This document shows, in pieces, positions 1 through 8,783 of a stretch of DNA of 64,000 nucleotides. Made by a program: the position numbers and the translations under genes. The notes under the pieces were generated by a model. That model worked only from the letters and a program-made list of their open reading frames with translations, did not search any database and had not been told where the DNA came from. Position 1 is the first letter of the stretch; each line of letters begins with the position of its first letter. The DNA comes from Delftia acidovorans (GTDB lineage: Bacteria > Pseudomonadota > Gammaproteobacteria > Burkholderiales > Burkholderiaceae_C): contig JAITUC010000010.1 in NCBI GenBank assembly GCA_031286585.1, forward strand, positions 1 to 64,000. Reading direction: 5' to 3'.

Positions 1-667
1 GACCGCCGTACCAGTCCATGTGCGCGGACGGCTCCACGACGTTGTCGCCGACGAGCGCCGAGATCGGGATGGCGGTGACTTCCGGAACGCCCAGATCGGT
101 CGCGTACGCCGTGAACTCCTCGGCGATCGCGGCGAACACGGACTCCCGGTAGCCGACCAGGTCCATCTTGTTCACGGCGAGGACCACGTGCGGCACCCGC
201 AGCAGGGCGGCGATCGCCGCGTGCCGGCGGGTCTGCTCCACCACGCCGTTGCGGGCGTCCACCAGGATCACCGTCAGCTCGGCGGTGGACGCGCCGGTGA
301 CCATGTTCCGCGTGTACTGCACATGGCCCGGCGTGTCCGCCAGGATGAACCGGCGGCGCGGGGTGGCGAAGTAGCGGTAGGCCACGTCGATGGTGATGCC
401 CTGCTCGCGCTCGGCCGAGAGGCCGTCGGTCAGCAGCGCCAGATCGGTCTCGCCGCTCTTGGTGACGCCTGCCAGCTGGTCCTGCAGCACGGCGCGCGTG
501 TCTACCAGCAGGCGGCCGATCAGCGTGCTCTTGCCGTCATCGACGGAGCCGCAGGTGATGAAGCGCAGGGCCGAGGCGTTGGCGGTGGTCTGTTGTGTGG
601 CCTGGCTGGCCTGGGTGGCCGTGGAATCCGCGACGGCTGCGTCGGCGGCAATGCTTGCGGTGGTCAT
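1..667 (-). CDS. cysN: Sulfate adenylyltransferase subunit 1 (CysN), 3' end outside window
   Basis: GTPase subunit of ATP sulfurylase; with CysD it makes APS from sulfate and ATP in the cytosol. Residues 1-222 are present, the rest lies off the left edge. The G1 loop GSVDDGKST lies near residue 40, the G3 motif is [11 protein letters not shown] and the G4 motif is NKMD. The ATG shares its A with the cysD TGA, so the two are translationally coupled. The gene changes character near residues 85-95. Upstream Arg codons are all CGC and the protein looks beta-proteobacterial. Downstream CGG becomes common and the sequence ([35 protein letters not shown]) looks like Streptomyces CysN. A chimera is possible (see findings). 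Confidence 0.9.
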   Translation of the reverse strand, partial: MTTASIAADAAVADSTATQASQATQQTTANASALRFITCGSVDDGKSTLIGRLLVDTRAVLQDQLAGVTKSGETDLALLTDGLSAEREQGITIDVAYRYFATPRRRFILADTPGHVQYTRNMVTGASTAELTVILVDARNGVVEQTRRHAAIAALLRVPHVVLAVNKMDLVGYRESVFAAIAEEFTAYATDLGVPEVTAIPISALVGDNVVEPSAHMDWYGG

Positions 668-1599
668 CAGAAATATCCGTCCTTCTTGCGCTTTTCCATG
701 GAGGCTTCGCTGGTCTTGTCGTCCATGCGCGTGGCGCCGCGCTCGCTGACTTCGGCGGCCAGGGTTTCGAGCACGATGTCGGCCGCCGTGGCCGCATCGC
801 TTTCCACGGGGCAGGTGCAGGTGATGTCGCCCACGGTGCGAAAGCGCACGTCGCGCACCACGACCTCCTCGCCGTCGCGCGGCGGGGTGAGTTCGGTCAC
901 GGGCACCAGCAGGCCGCGGCGCTCCACCACCTCACGCTTGTGCGTGTAGTAGATGCTGGGCAGGGCGATCTGCTCGCGCTCGATGTACTGCCAGACGTCG
1001 AGTTCGGTCCAGTTGCTGATGGGGAACACGCGGAAGTGCTCGCCCGGGGCCAGGCGGGTGTTGAACAGCGTCCACAGCTCGGGGCGCTGTGCCTTGGGCT
1101 GCCATTGGCCGAAGCTGTCGCGGTGGCTGAAGATGCGTTCCTTGGCGCGGGCCTTTTCCTCGTCGCGGCGGGCGCCTCCGATCAGGGCGTCGAAACGGAA
1201 TTCATCGATGGCCTCCAGCAGCGTCACCGACTGGTGCACGTTGCGGCTTTCGCCCGGATGGGCCAGGCGCACGGTGCCGCGCGCCATGGAGTCCTCGACG
1301 CTGCGCACGATGAGTTCGGCGCCGAGCTCCTTGGCCCGCAGGTCGCGGAATTCAGTCACTTCCGGGAAGTTGTGGCCGGTGTCGATCATCAGCAGCGGGT
1401 AGGGGATGCGGCCCTTGCCGAAGGCCTTTTCGGCGCAGCGCAGCATGACCAGCGAGTCCTTGCCGCCCGAAAACAGCAGGGTGGGGCGCTCGAAGGCGGC
1501 GGCCACTTCGCGCAGCACGAAGATGGTTTCCTCTTCGAGGGCGTCGAGGTGGCGGTTGCTGAGATGGCTCAGCACGGAGGTGTCCACACGGGCATTCAT
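667..1599 (-). CDS. cysD: Sulfate adenylyltransferase subunit 2 (CysD)
   Basis: Catalytic subunit of ATP sulfurylase, 310 aa, which is the usual length. It carries the PP-loop-type ATP-binding segment [13 protein letters not shown] and the family stretch [18 protein letters not shown]. The start [10 protein letters not shown] is chosen because homologues begin near there and the upstream in-frame extension is not protein-like. It lies 41 bp downstream of cysH and overlaps the cysN start by one base, so cysH-cysD-cysN are probably one transcript. Confidence 0.96.
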   Translation of the reverse strand: MNARVDTSVLSHLSNRHLDALEEETIFVLREVAAAFERPTLLFSGGKDSLVMLRCAEKAFGKGRIPYPLLMIDTGHNFPEVTEFRDLRAKELGAELIVRSVEDSMARGTVRLAHPGESRNVHQSVTLLEAIDEFRFDALIGGARRDEEKARAKERIFSHRDSFGQWQPKAQRPELWTLFNTRLAPGEHFRVFPISNWTELDVWQYIEREQIALPSIYYTHKREVVERRGLLVPVTELTPPRDGEEVVVRDVRFRTVGDITCTCPVESDAATAADIVLETLAAEVSERGATRMDDKTSEASMEKRKKDGYF

Positions 1600-1640
1600 T
1601 TCTTGGTTTCCAATCAAATCGGTGTCAAACCCTGCAGGCT

Positions 1641-2399
1641 TCACTTCTTGGCGTGCAGGCCGCATTCCTTGGCTGCCTCGTCTTCCCACCACCAGCGGCC
1701 GGCGCGGAAGTCCTCGCCCAGGCTGACGGCGCGCGTGCAGGGTGCGCAGCCGATGCTGGGATAGAACTGGTCGTGCAGCGGGTTGTAGTCCACGCCGTGG
1801 CTGGCGATGTAGTGCCAGACATCGCCCTGGGTCCAGTCGGTCAGCGGGTTGAACTTGGTCAGGCCCTTGGTCTCGACCTCGCTGCGGTCCACGGCGGGCA
1901 CGTCGGCGCGGGCATTGGACTGCTCGCGGCGCAGGCCTGTGATCCAGGCGCTCTTGCCGGCCAGCGCGCGCGCCAGCGGCTCCATCTTGCGCACGCCGCA
2001 GCAGGCCTTGCGCAGCTCGATGCTGCGGTACATGGCGTCCTGGCCGTTGTCGCGGATGAAGTGGATCACCGATTCCAGCTGCGGCCGGTAGACCTTGACG
2101 CTCAGGCCGGGCAGCGACTGGGTGCGCTCCAGCAGGGCCAGGGTTTCGGTGTGCAGGGCGCCGGTGTCCAGCACGAAGACGGGGATGTCCAGGCCCAGGC
2201 GGTGGATGATGTCGGTGATCACCACATCCTCGGCGCCCAGGCTGGAAGCCTGCGTCACGGCCTCGGCGCCCAGGGCTGCAGCCTCGCGCAGCAAGGCTTC
2301 GGTGGCGGCCAGCTTGTCGGCGTAGTTGCTGCTGGCGCGGCCATTGACCTCGGTGGCCTTGGCCGATGCCTGCCGCGACAGAAAGCTTTGCGCACCCAT
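1641..2399 (-). CDS. cysH: Phosphoadenylyl/adenylyl-sulfate reductase (CysH), APS type
   Basis: Thioredoxin-dependent reductase making sulfite from adenylylated sulfate, 252 aa. Both cysteine pairs that bind a [4Fe-4S] cluster are visible, KACCGVRKMEPL and SIGCAPCTRAV. In this family that marks the APS reductase type rather than the cluster-free PAPS type, and it fits with no cysC (APS kinase) being seen here. The C-terminal ECGLHAKK carries the active-site Cys. The start MGAQSFLSRQ follows the DUF934 stop by one base; upstream in-frame codons belong to that gene. Confidence 0.95.
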   Translation of the reverse strand: MGAQSFLSRQASAKATEVNGRASSNYADKLAATEALLREAAALGAEAVTQASSLGAEDVVITDIIHRLGLDIPVFVLDTGALHTETLALLERTQSLPGLSVKVYRPQLESVIHFIRDNGQDAMYRSIELRKACCGVRKMEPLARALAGKSAWITGLRREQSNARADVPAVDRSEVETKGLTKFNPLTDWTQGDVWHYIASHGVDYNPLHDQFYPSIGCAPCTRAVSLGEDFRAGRWWWEDEAAKECGLHAKK

Positions 2400-2400
2400 C

Positions 2401-2784
2401 TCAGGCTGCCTTGACGAAGTGGGGCTCGGGATGGACGGCATCACCCTGGTAGAAGCCGTGGAAGCGGTCGAGCTGGCGCTGGGCATCGGAGATGTCCACG
2501 CCTTCGCGCAGCACGGCCACGTCGAAGCCGCAGCGCTGCATCTGCACCAGCTGGTCGATCAGCACGTCGCCGGTGGCGCGGATCTCGCCCAGAAAGCCCA
2601 GGCGCTTGCGCAGCAGGCGGGCCTGGCTGAAGGCGCGGCCATCGGTGAACTTGGGAAAGTGCAGGTCGATGCGCTGCACGCCAGCAAGATCCAGTGTGAA
2701 GGGGTCGGCGTCATTGGCCGGGGCGATGATGGTCTGCTGGCCTTCGGCCGGGCTTTGGTGCTCGTGGGCGGCGATGATTTTCAT
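2401..2784 (-). CDS. DUF934 family protein of the sulfite-reductase operon
   Basis: 127-aa cytosolic protein of the DUF934 family, which in proteobacteria sits almost invariably next to cysI/cysH. Its biochemical role is not established; it is usually called a putative oxidoreductase or assembly accessory. The recognisable core is LDLAGVQRIDLHFPKFTDGR, followed by a segment rich in leucine and arginine. It is packed between cysI (27 bp away) and cysH (1 bp away), so co-expression with sulfite reduction is very likely. Confidence 0.85.
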   Translation of the reverse strand: MKIIAAHEHQSPAEGQQTIIAPANDADPFTLDLAGVQRIDLHFPKFTDGRAFSQARLLRKRLGFLGEIRATGDVLIDQLVQMQRCGFDVAVLREGVDISDAQRQLDRFHGFYQGDAVHPEPHFVKAA

Positions 2785-2811
2785 AAGGATCTCCTGCGGC
2801 TCTCACCCGGG

Positions 2812-4644
2812 TCAGGCGGCCGCTTCCTCGGTGTGCTTGGCGGGGTGGCGGGCGGCATTGCCGGCGGCCTTGAACGGTTCGATGCCCACGCGGCGCACGG
2901 TGGCGATGAAGGTCTCGAAACGGCCGCCTTCGCTTTGGCGCTGCTCGCGGTAGGTGGCCAGCAGGGCCTCGATCACGCCGGGCACTTCGGCGGCGCTGAA
3001 CGAGGGGCCGATGATCTTGCCGGGCGTGGCCGGGCCGGACAGGTGGGAGCCGTCGGCGCCGCCCAGCGTGATCTGGTACCACTCCTTGCCGTCCTTGTCC
3101 ACGCCCAGGATGCCGATGTGGCCGCTGTGGTGGTGGCCGCAGCTGTTGATGCAGCCACTGATGTGCAGGTCGATCTCGCCCAGGTCCCACAGCTCGTCCA
3201 GGTCCTGGTAGCGCTCGGTGATGGCCTCGGCAATGGGCAGGGAGCGTGCATTGGCCAGCGAGCAGAAGTCGCCGCCCGGGCAGGCGATCATGTCGGTCAG
3301 CAGGCCGATGTTGGGCTTGGCCAGGCCCAGGGCCTTGGCCGCCTTGTACAGCTGGGGCAACTGGTCGCGGCGCACCCAGGGCAGCAACAGGTTCTGCTCG
3401 TGGGTGACGCGCATCTCGCCGGCCGAGAACTGGTCGGCCAGCTCGGCGGCTGCATCCATCTGGTCGGCCGTGGCATCGCCGGGCGCGTAGCCCAGGCGCT
3501 TGAACGACAGCAGCACGGCGCGCAGTTGCGGGTGGCGGTGCGGGCGCACGTTGCTGATCAGCCAGCGGCCGAAGTCCTTGTCCTCCTCGGCTGCCGTGCG
3601 CAGCAGGGCCAGGGTCTCGGCTTCGGCATTGGCGGGCGACAGGTCCAGCTCGGGCTCGCGGAAATTGGCGGCCACGCGGTCGTACTCGGCTTGGGTGATG
3701 GTGTGGGGGCCACCCTCGACCTCGACGATCTGGCGGAATTCCTCATCGACCTGGTCGATGAAGTTCTGGCCCTCGGACTTCACGAGGATCTTGATGCGCG
3801 CCTTCCAGGCGTTGTCGCGGCGGCCGTAGCGGTTGTAGACGCGGATCACGGCTTCCAGGTAGTTCATCAGCTGGTTCCAGGGCAGGAACTCGCGCAGCAC
3901 CGGGCTGATGGTGGGCGTGCGGCCCATGCCGCCGCCCACGCGCACCTTGAAGCCCAGCTCGCCAGCCTCGTTCTTGAGCAGTTGCAGGCCCACGTCGTAC
4001 CAGCCCAGCGCGGCGCGGTCTTCCTCGGCGCCGCTGATGGAGACCTTGAACTTGCGCGGCAGGAAGCTGAACTCGGGGTGCAGCGTGCTCCATTGGCGCA
4101 GGATTTCGGTGAAGGGGCGCGGGTCGGCGATCTCGTCGATGGCAATGCCCGCCAGCGCGTCGCTGTTGATGTTGCGGATGCAGTTGCCGCTGGTCTGGAT
4201 GCCGTGCAGGCTGACGCTGGCCAGCAGGTCCATCACGTCGGCGGCCTTGGACAGCGGAATCCAGTTGTACTGGACGTTGGTGCGCGTGGTGAAGTGGCCG
4301 TAGCCGAACTTCAGGTCGGAGCCGATGCGGCGGCCGTCGTGCAGCGGGATATCGCCCAGCCGGTCCTGGGTGGCGCGGGCCTCGGCCAGCAGGGCGGCGT
4401 CGGGCTGGTCGTACTCGCGGGCCACGCGGGCCAGCACGCGCAACTGGGCGCTGGACAGTTCGCCGTAGGGCACGGCCACGCGCAGCATGGGCGCGTAGCG
4501 CTGCACATACCAGCCGTTTTGCAGGCGCAGGGGCTTGAACTCATCCTCCGAGAGCTTGCCGGCCTGCCAGCGTTCGAGCTGGTCACGGAACTGCTCGGCG
4601 CGCAGGCGGATGAACTGTTTGTCGAATTCGGTGTATTGGTACAT
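2812..4644 (-). CDS. cysI: Sulfite reductase hemoprotein, nitrite/sulfite reductase family (CysI)
   Basis: Siroheme-[4Fe-4S] enzyme carrying out the six-electron reduction of sulfite to sulfide, 610 aa. The cluster/siroheme ligands are visible as ACPGGDFC near residues 452-459 (C-X5-C) and GCINSCGHHH near 495-505 (C-X3-C), and two ferredoxin-like half domains surround them. ATG at 4644 (MYQYTEFDKQF) is chosen because this N-terminus is typical and upstream codons are non-coding in character. It is the first gene of the minus-strand sulfur operon, so its promoter should lie in 4645-4900. The electron donor subunit (CysJ-like) is not in the window. Confidence 0.94.
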   Translation of the reverse strand: MYQYTEFDKQFIRLRAEQFRDQLERWQAGKLSEDEFKPLRLQNGWYVQRYAPMLRVAVPYGELSSAQLRVLARVAREYDQPDAALLAEARATQDRLGDIPLHDGRRIGSDLKFGYGHFTTRTNVQYNWIPLSKAADVMDLLASVSLHGIQTSGNCIRNINSDALAGIAIDEIADPRPFTEILRQWSTLHPEFSFLPRKFKVSISGAEEDRAALGWYDVGLQLLKNEAGELGFKVRVGGGMGRTPTISPVLREFLPWNQLMNYLEAVIRVYNRYGRRDNAWKARIKILVKSEGQNFIDQVDEEFRQIVEVEGGPHTITQAEYDRVAANFREPELDLSPANAEAETLALLRTAAEEDKDFGRWLISNVRPHRHPQLRAVLLSFKRLGYAPGDATADQMDAAAELADQFSAGEMRVTHEQNLLLPWVRRDQLPQLYKAAKALGLAKPNIGLLTDMIACPGGDFCSLANARSLPIAEAITERYQDLDELWDLGEIDLHISGCINSCGHHHSGHIGILGVDKDGKEWYQITLGGADGSHLSGPATPGKIIGPSFSAAEVPGVIEALLATYREQRQSEGGRFETFIATVRRVGIEPFKAAGNAARHPAKHTEEAAA

Positions 4645-4893
4645 GGCGCTTCGGATGTGGGGTCTTCGACTGCCGCCAGCGGCGGCGGTGCAGGGGTTCA
4701 TTGCGTGGCACCGAGGCACTTGCGGGACACGCGCACAGAACCCTGCATGGACGGGAATGTAAGCAATGGCCTTATAGAAGCAAACGATTGTTTTGTCCTG
4801 CAAGTATGTGGATATGGATATAAGTGAAAAGCAGCAGGCTGTGTGGGGGCGGGAATGCCAAAACCACGAGCGGCCGATATGCTTGCCGGTCAG
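4645..4893 (-). promoter_or_regulatory. Probable promoter region of the cysI operon
   Basis: About 250 bp with no convincing gene. On the minus strand it contains an AT-richer patch (about 4765-4825) with ACAAAACAAT followed by TTTGCTTCTATAAG. This loosely resembles the TTTGAGTTTTAAG block found upstream of both sulfate-binding-protein genes. No CysB site can be assigned from sequence alone. Confidence 0.35.
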
Positions 4894-5240
4894 AGGGAGG
4901 ATTTCAGAATGTGAAAACGTTTTGCCGCCCTCGGCTTGACCCTGGCATTGAAAACGGCAGTCCATGCGCAGGTCCAGGCTGCGCCTCGGCCGCCGCCACC
5001 GTTGTCAGAGACTGACACGCCTGAACCCGGCGAAGCCGCGCGCCGCCGGCTGGCCCTGGCGCTCAGCAATTTCTCCGCGTTGATGGAATAGGCGCTGGGG
5101 CCGCGGGAGTTGCTGGCTGCCGCGCGCGAAAACCGCTATGCGGACCTGCCCATCCACAGCGAACCACAACTGCTGGAGTGCATGCGTCAAGGACGCAGGC
5201 CGCCCGCTGCAGCCCCCGCCTGGCTGAAAGCTGCCCGTTC
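4894..5240 (+). pseudogene. Decayed small secreted-protein gene (frameshift and amber stop)
   Basis: A strong ribosome-binding site (GGGAGG, 4894-4899) precedes ATGTGAAAACG. Read with one A removed from the A4 run at 4914-4917, a GTG start gives MKRFAALGLTLALKTAVHAQ, a textbook signal peptide. A proline-rich stretch and the segment EAARRRLALALSNFSALME follow, then an in-frame TAG at 5089-5091. After the stop the same frame still looks protein-like (ENRYADLPIHSEPQLLECMR) until it runs into the next gene. I do not recognise the family. A sequencing error in the A run is an alternative for the first lesion but not for the second. Confidence 0.35.
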
Positions 5241-5247
5241 CCAAGCG

Positions 5248-6042
5248 CTAGATACCAACGCCGCGCCTGGCCAGGCCTGCCGGCATCCGCGCCGCCACCG
5301 CCGCCTCGCTCACCCCATAGAGCGCAGCCAGCGCGGCAGGCGTGGCCACCTGCGCCGCCGCACCACAGGCCTGGAGGCCGCCGCGGCCCAGCAGGGCGAT
5401 GCGGTCGGCCACCTGCAGCGCATGCTCGGGCTGGTGGGTGGACAGCAGTACGGCCATGCCGCGTGCACGCAGCGCGGCAATCTGGTCCAGCACGCGGATC
5501 TGGTTGCCGAAGTCCAGGCTGGCCGTGGGCTCGTCCATGACCAGCAGCGCGGGCTCCTGGGCCAGGGCGCGTGCGATCAGCACCAGTTGGCGCTCGCCGC
5601 CGCTCAGCTCGGTATAGGGGCGCGGAGCCAGGTGGCCTATGCCCAGTTGCTCCATGCAGTCCAGCGCCTTGGCCCGGTCTGCTCCCGAGGGCCGGGCCAG
5701 CGCAGCCAGGCGCGCGGCACGGCCCATGAGCACCATGTCCAGCGCTTCGAAGCCGAAGACGCCGGCCTGAGCCTGGGGCACATAGCCCACGCGCCGCGCA
5801 AACTCGGCACGCGGCCAACTCTGCACGGGCTGGCCCTGCACGCGCACCTCTCCGGCCAGCGGCGCCAGCAGGCCCAGCACGGTACGGAACAACGTGGTCT
5901 TGCCGCAGCCGTTGGGGCCCAGCAGGCACAGCACCTCGCCTGCGGCAATGGCCAGGTCCAGCCCCTGGCTGACGCGCCGCCGCCCATGGCCCGTGGCCAA
6001 GACCAGCGTCTGCAGTACGGGCGCCGTCGGCATTTCAGTCAT
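5248..6042 (-). CDS. ABC transporter ATP-binding protein (FecE/BtuD/MolC-like)
   Basis: 264-aa ATPase of a BtuCD-type importer. Walker A GPNGCGKTT, signature ELSGGERQ, Walker B LLVMDEPTASLD and the H-loop STHQPEHAL are all intact. Start at ATG 6042 (MTEMPTAPV), overlapping the permease gene by 8 bp. It is the last gene of the set TonB receptor, DUF2478, binding protein, permease, ATPase. The substrate cannot be read from this subunit. The ATPases of siderophore, cobalamin and HI1470-type (MolC) molybdate importers look alike. Context favours molybdenum. Confidence 0.9.
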   Translation of the reverse strand: MTEMPTAPVLQTLVLATGHGRRRVSQGLDLAIAAGEVLCLLGPNGCGKTTLFRTVLGLLAPLAGEVRVQGQPVQSWPRAEFARRVGYVPQAQAGVFGFEALDMVLMGRAARLAALARPSGADRAKALDCMEQLGIGHLAPRPYTELSGGERQLVLIARALAQEPALLVMDEPTASLDFGNQIRVLDQIAALRARGMAVLLSTHQPEHALQVADRIALLGRGGLQACGAAAQVATPAALAALYGVSEAAVAARMPAGLARRGVGI

Positions 6043-7051
6043 TGCGGCCCGTGCATGACAGCAGGTAGAGAAAGAAGGGCGCGCCGACCAGGGCCGTGAG
6101 AATGCCCAGCGGCAGCTCGATGCGTGCCGCGCTGCGCGCCAGAGTGTCGGCCGCCACCACGAAGCCCGCGCCCAGCAGCGCCGAGGCCGGCAGCAGGCGC
6201 ACGAAATTGGGGCCGACCAGCAAGCGCGCCACATGCGGCACCACCAGCCCCACCCAGCCGACGATGCCGGCCAGCGATACGGCGGCCGCCGTGCCCAGCG
6301 TGGCGCAGGCCACCAGCAGCAGGCGCAGGCGTGCCACGGGCACGCCCAGGGCCAGCGCCTCTTCGTCAGGCAGGCCCAGCAGGTTGATTCGCCAGCGCAG
6401 CAGCAACAGGGGCAGCAGGGCGCACAGCATCACGGGCGCCGTGGCAGCCAGCTCGGGCAGGGTCACGGCGCTCAGGCCGCCCATGAGCCAGAAGGTGATG
6501 GATGGCAGCTGCGTATTGGGGTCGGCCAGCGTCTTGACCAGGGCAATGCCCGCGCCCAGCAGCGCGCCCAGCGCAATGCCGGCCAGCACCAGAACCAGCA
6601 CCGGGTCATGCCGGCGCACGCTGGCGCTGAGGGCCACCACCACGGCCACGGCGGCCAGGCCGCCGCCAAAGGCCAGGGCCTGGACGGCCGCCATGGACCA
6701 GCCCAGGAAGATGCCCAGCACCGCGCCCAGGCCGGCACCAGCCGAGACGCCCAGGATGTCGGGCGAGACCAGCGGGTTGCGGAACATGCCCTGGTAGGCC
6801 GCGCCCGCCGCCGCCAGCGTGGCGCCCACGGCCAGGCCCGCCGCGATACGCGGCAGGCGGATGTTCCAGAGCACGGTCTCGGCGCTGGCGGACAAGGGGG
6901 ACGCCGTGCCCGTGGCGCGCGCCAGCAGCGACTGCCACAGCTGCTGCGGCGCGATGGAGAACTGGCCCGCAGCCAGCGCCCACAGCAGCACGGCCGCCAG
7001 CAAACCCAGCGCCAGCAGCCAGCCCAGGCGGCGGCCCGTGCCAGAAATCAA
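6035..7051 (-). CDS. ABC transporter permease, FecCD/BtuC family
   Basis: Inner-membrane permease of about 338 aa with roughly ten hydrophobic segments. The family hallmark GMFRNPLVSPDILGVSAGA occurs near residues 95-115, and GIVGWVGLVVPHVARLLVG lies towards the C-terminus. No ATG fits. A TTG at 7051 overlaps the TGA of the upstream binding-protein gene (TTGA) and gives a length typical of the family, so I take it as the start. Coupled translation with the neighbours on both sides is likely. Confidence 0.88.
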   Translation of the reverse strand: MISGTGRRLGWLLALGLLAAVLLWALAAGQFSIAPQQLWQSLLARATGTASPLSASAETVLWNIRLPRIAAGLAVGATLAAAGAAYQGMFRNPLVSPDILGVSAGAGLGAVLGIFLGWSMAAVQALAFGGGLAAVAVVVALSASVRRHDPVLVLVLAGIALGALLGAGIALVKTLADPNTQLPSITFWLMGGLSAVTLPELAATAPVMLCALLPLLLLRWRINLLGLPDEEALALGVPVARLRLLLVACATLGTAAAVSLAGIVGWVGLVVPHVARLLVGPNFVRLLPASALLGAGFVVAADTLARSAARIELPLGILTALVGAPFFLYLLSCTGRND

Positions 7052-8109
7052 CGCGCAGTCTCCATCAGCTTGTTCAGCGCTGCGGGTGACAGGTCGACGC
7101 CGTAGAACAGGCGGTAGAAGTCGCGCACCTCGCGTTCCAACGGCGGCAGTCCCTGCAGTGCCGGCGCCTGCGGGTGGAGCTTTTCCAGCAGCCAGCGCAC
7201 GCCGATGAGCCGGTTGACGCCGGGCGGGCCGTCCAGCCAGCCGAAGGGCCAGACCGGCGCGCAGTGCACGCGGCCTGAGCGCACGGCGGCCACGCCGCGC
7301 CACAGCGGGTCCTGGCGCATGCGCTCGGCAAGGCCGGGTTCCTGCGTGACGATGACCTGCGGGTCCCAGGTCAGGATCTGCTCCATGGACACGCGTGTCA
7401 GTCCGCCGCGCCCTGCGTCGGCGGCCACATTGCGCCCGCCCGCATATTCGATGGCTTCCACATTGATGGAGCCCGCCAGCCCCGTTTCCAGGCCATTGGC
7501 GCTGCGCGCGAAGTACACGCGCGGGCGCTCGGCCGGTGCCAGGGCCTGGGTGGCGCGCTGCGCCAGCGCCGCCACGGCATCGGCATGGCGGGCCAGGGCT
7601 TCGCCACGCGCAGCCTCGCCCAGCAGGGCGCCGACCTCGCGCAACTGGCGTGCGTGGTCGGCCAGCGAACCCTGCACCAGCACGCAGGGCAGGCCGGTCT
7701 GGCGCGCCAGCCGCTCGGTGGCCGAGACATGGGTGGCATCGGCCGTGCCGGCGTCCAGCACCAGATCGGGCTGCAGCTTCAGCAGCGACTCCAGCGGCAT
7801 GGTGCTGCCGCGCCCGGACAGGCGGCCCAGATGGGGCAGCGCCCGCAGCGTGGGGCCCAGGTAGGAGCGCGAGACATCGTCCAGCTGCTGGGGCCAGCCC
7901 AGCAGCTTGTGCGGTGCCAGCGTGGCCGCCAGTACGCCTGCGGGCGGTCCTGCCGCGAATACGCGGCGCAGCCTGGCAGGGTCCGGCATCTGTCCCATGC
8001 GGGCGGCAATCGTGGTTGCCTGGGCATGGCCGAGAACAAGGGCCGATGAGGCCAGTGCCGCCATGGCCTGGCCCAGCCAGCGGCGGCGGGTGAACAGAAG
8101 ATCGGTCAT
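7048..8109 (-). CDS. Periplasmic binding protein of a metal/oxyanion/siderophore ABC transporter
   Basis: 353-aa solute-binding protein of the TroA/FecB fold. The N-terminus carries TRRRWLGQAMAALASSALVLGHAQA, a signal peptide with twin arginines, so Tat export is possible. Family features include LLKLQPDLVLDAGTAD, WDPQVIVTQEPGL, and the C-terminal DFYRLFYGVDLS common in the binding proteins of FecCD-type importers. It starts 4 bp after the DUF2478 stop. The ligand is unknown; molybdate or a molybdenum chelate is inferred from the DUF2478 neighbour and the ModE-like site. Confidence 0.87.
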   Translation of the reverse strand: MTDLLFTRRRWLGQAMAALASSALVLGHAQATTIAARMGQMPDPARLRRVFAAGPPAGVLAATLAPHKLLGWPQQLDDVSRSYLGPTLRALPHLGRLSGRGSTMPLESLLKLQPDLVLDAGTADATHVSATERLARQTGLPCVLVQGSLADHARQLREVGALLGEAARGEALARHADAVAALAQRATQALAPAERPRVYFARSANGLETGLAGSINVEAIEYAGGRNVAADAGRGGLTRVSMEQILTWDPQVIVTQEPGLAERMRQDPLWRGVAAVRSGRVHCAPVWPFGWLDGPPGVNRLIGVRWLLEKLHPQAPALQGLPPLEREVRDFYRLFYGVDLSPAALNKLMETAR

Positions 8110-8113
8110 GGAA

Positions 8114-8665
8114 TCAGGGGATGGGGGAGGCGCAGCCACGGCGCTCAAGCTGTGCCTGGCACCATTGTTCGATCTGTACCTCATCGGCTGCCAGCTCGGC
8201 ATGCAGGCTGCCGGTGTACCTGCGCCAGTCTTCAAGATGGCGGGCCGCGACGGCCGTGAGCACAGGCGTGCCGGCCTGGACAAAGGCCGCGAATTCGGCG
8301 GCAAAGCCCTGGCCCGAGGCCTCGACGATGCCGAAGCGGTTGATCACCACCAGATCCACGCCATCGTCCAGCGCCTGGCGCAGCACGGCGCTGGCCTGGG
8401 CCAGGGCCTGGGGGTTGAGACTGCAGGCGCGCGAGGCGCAGCCCAGGTCCTGGGACAGCTCGAATTGGCGGTCACTGCGCAGGTCGAACAGCTGCATGCG
8501 CTTGTTGCCGTTGGCATAGCGGTCCTGGCGATGCACCAGCCCGCCCACGCGCCAGCCTGCGGCTTGCAGGCGGCGCGCCACGCGTTCGAGCAGCAGCTCC
8601 ATTGCATGCTCGTCGTCGGGATGGATCAGGGCGGCCAGGGGCAGGGCGGTGAAGGATGGGGTCAT
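8114..8665 (-). CDS. DUF2478 domain protein, molybdenum-associated
   Basis: 183 aa. The sequence LPLAALIHPDDEHAMELLLERVA at the start and DGVDLVVINRFGIVEASGQGFAAEF in the middle fit DUF2478, a P-loop-like family of unknown biochemistry. From established knowledge the family recurs beside molybdenum transport and nitrogenase genes in proteobacteria. Here it lies between the TonB receptor (118 bp upstream) and the binding protein (4 bp downstream). I infer a cytosolic role in handling or sensing the imported metal. Confidence 0.75.
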   Translation of the reverse strand: MTPSFTALPLAALIHPDDEHAMELLLERVARRLQAAGWRVGGLVHRQDRYANGNKRMQLFDLRSDRQFELSQDLGCASRACSLNPQALAQASAVLRQALDDGVDLVVINRFGIVEASGQGFAAEFAAFVQAGTPVLTAVAARHLEDWRRYTGSLHAELAADEVQIEQWCQAQLERRGCASPIP

Positions 8666-8783
8666 GGCAGGCAGGTTGATGCGGATCAATGTGTGACGCT
8701 TGAGGGCTGTTGTACTCCTGCCCGGCTCCGGTGTCGTTGACCAGAGGCAGCCTGGCTGCAAGCCGCGCCCCCGGTCCATGGCC

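Noticed and set aside
2326-4827. Very long plus-strand open frame opposite cysI/DUF934
   Set aside because: Opposite-strand shadow of GC-rich genes: low-complexity Ala/Gln/Val/His protein, no domain, while the minus strand encodes CysI with intact cofactor motifs.
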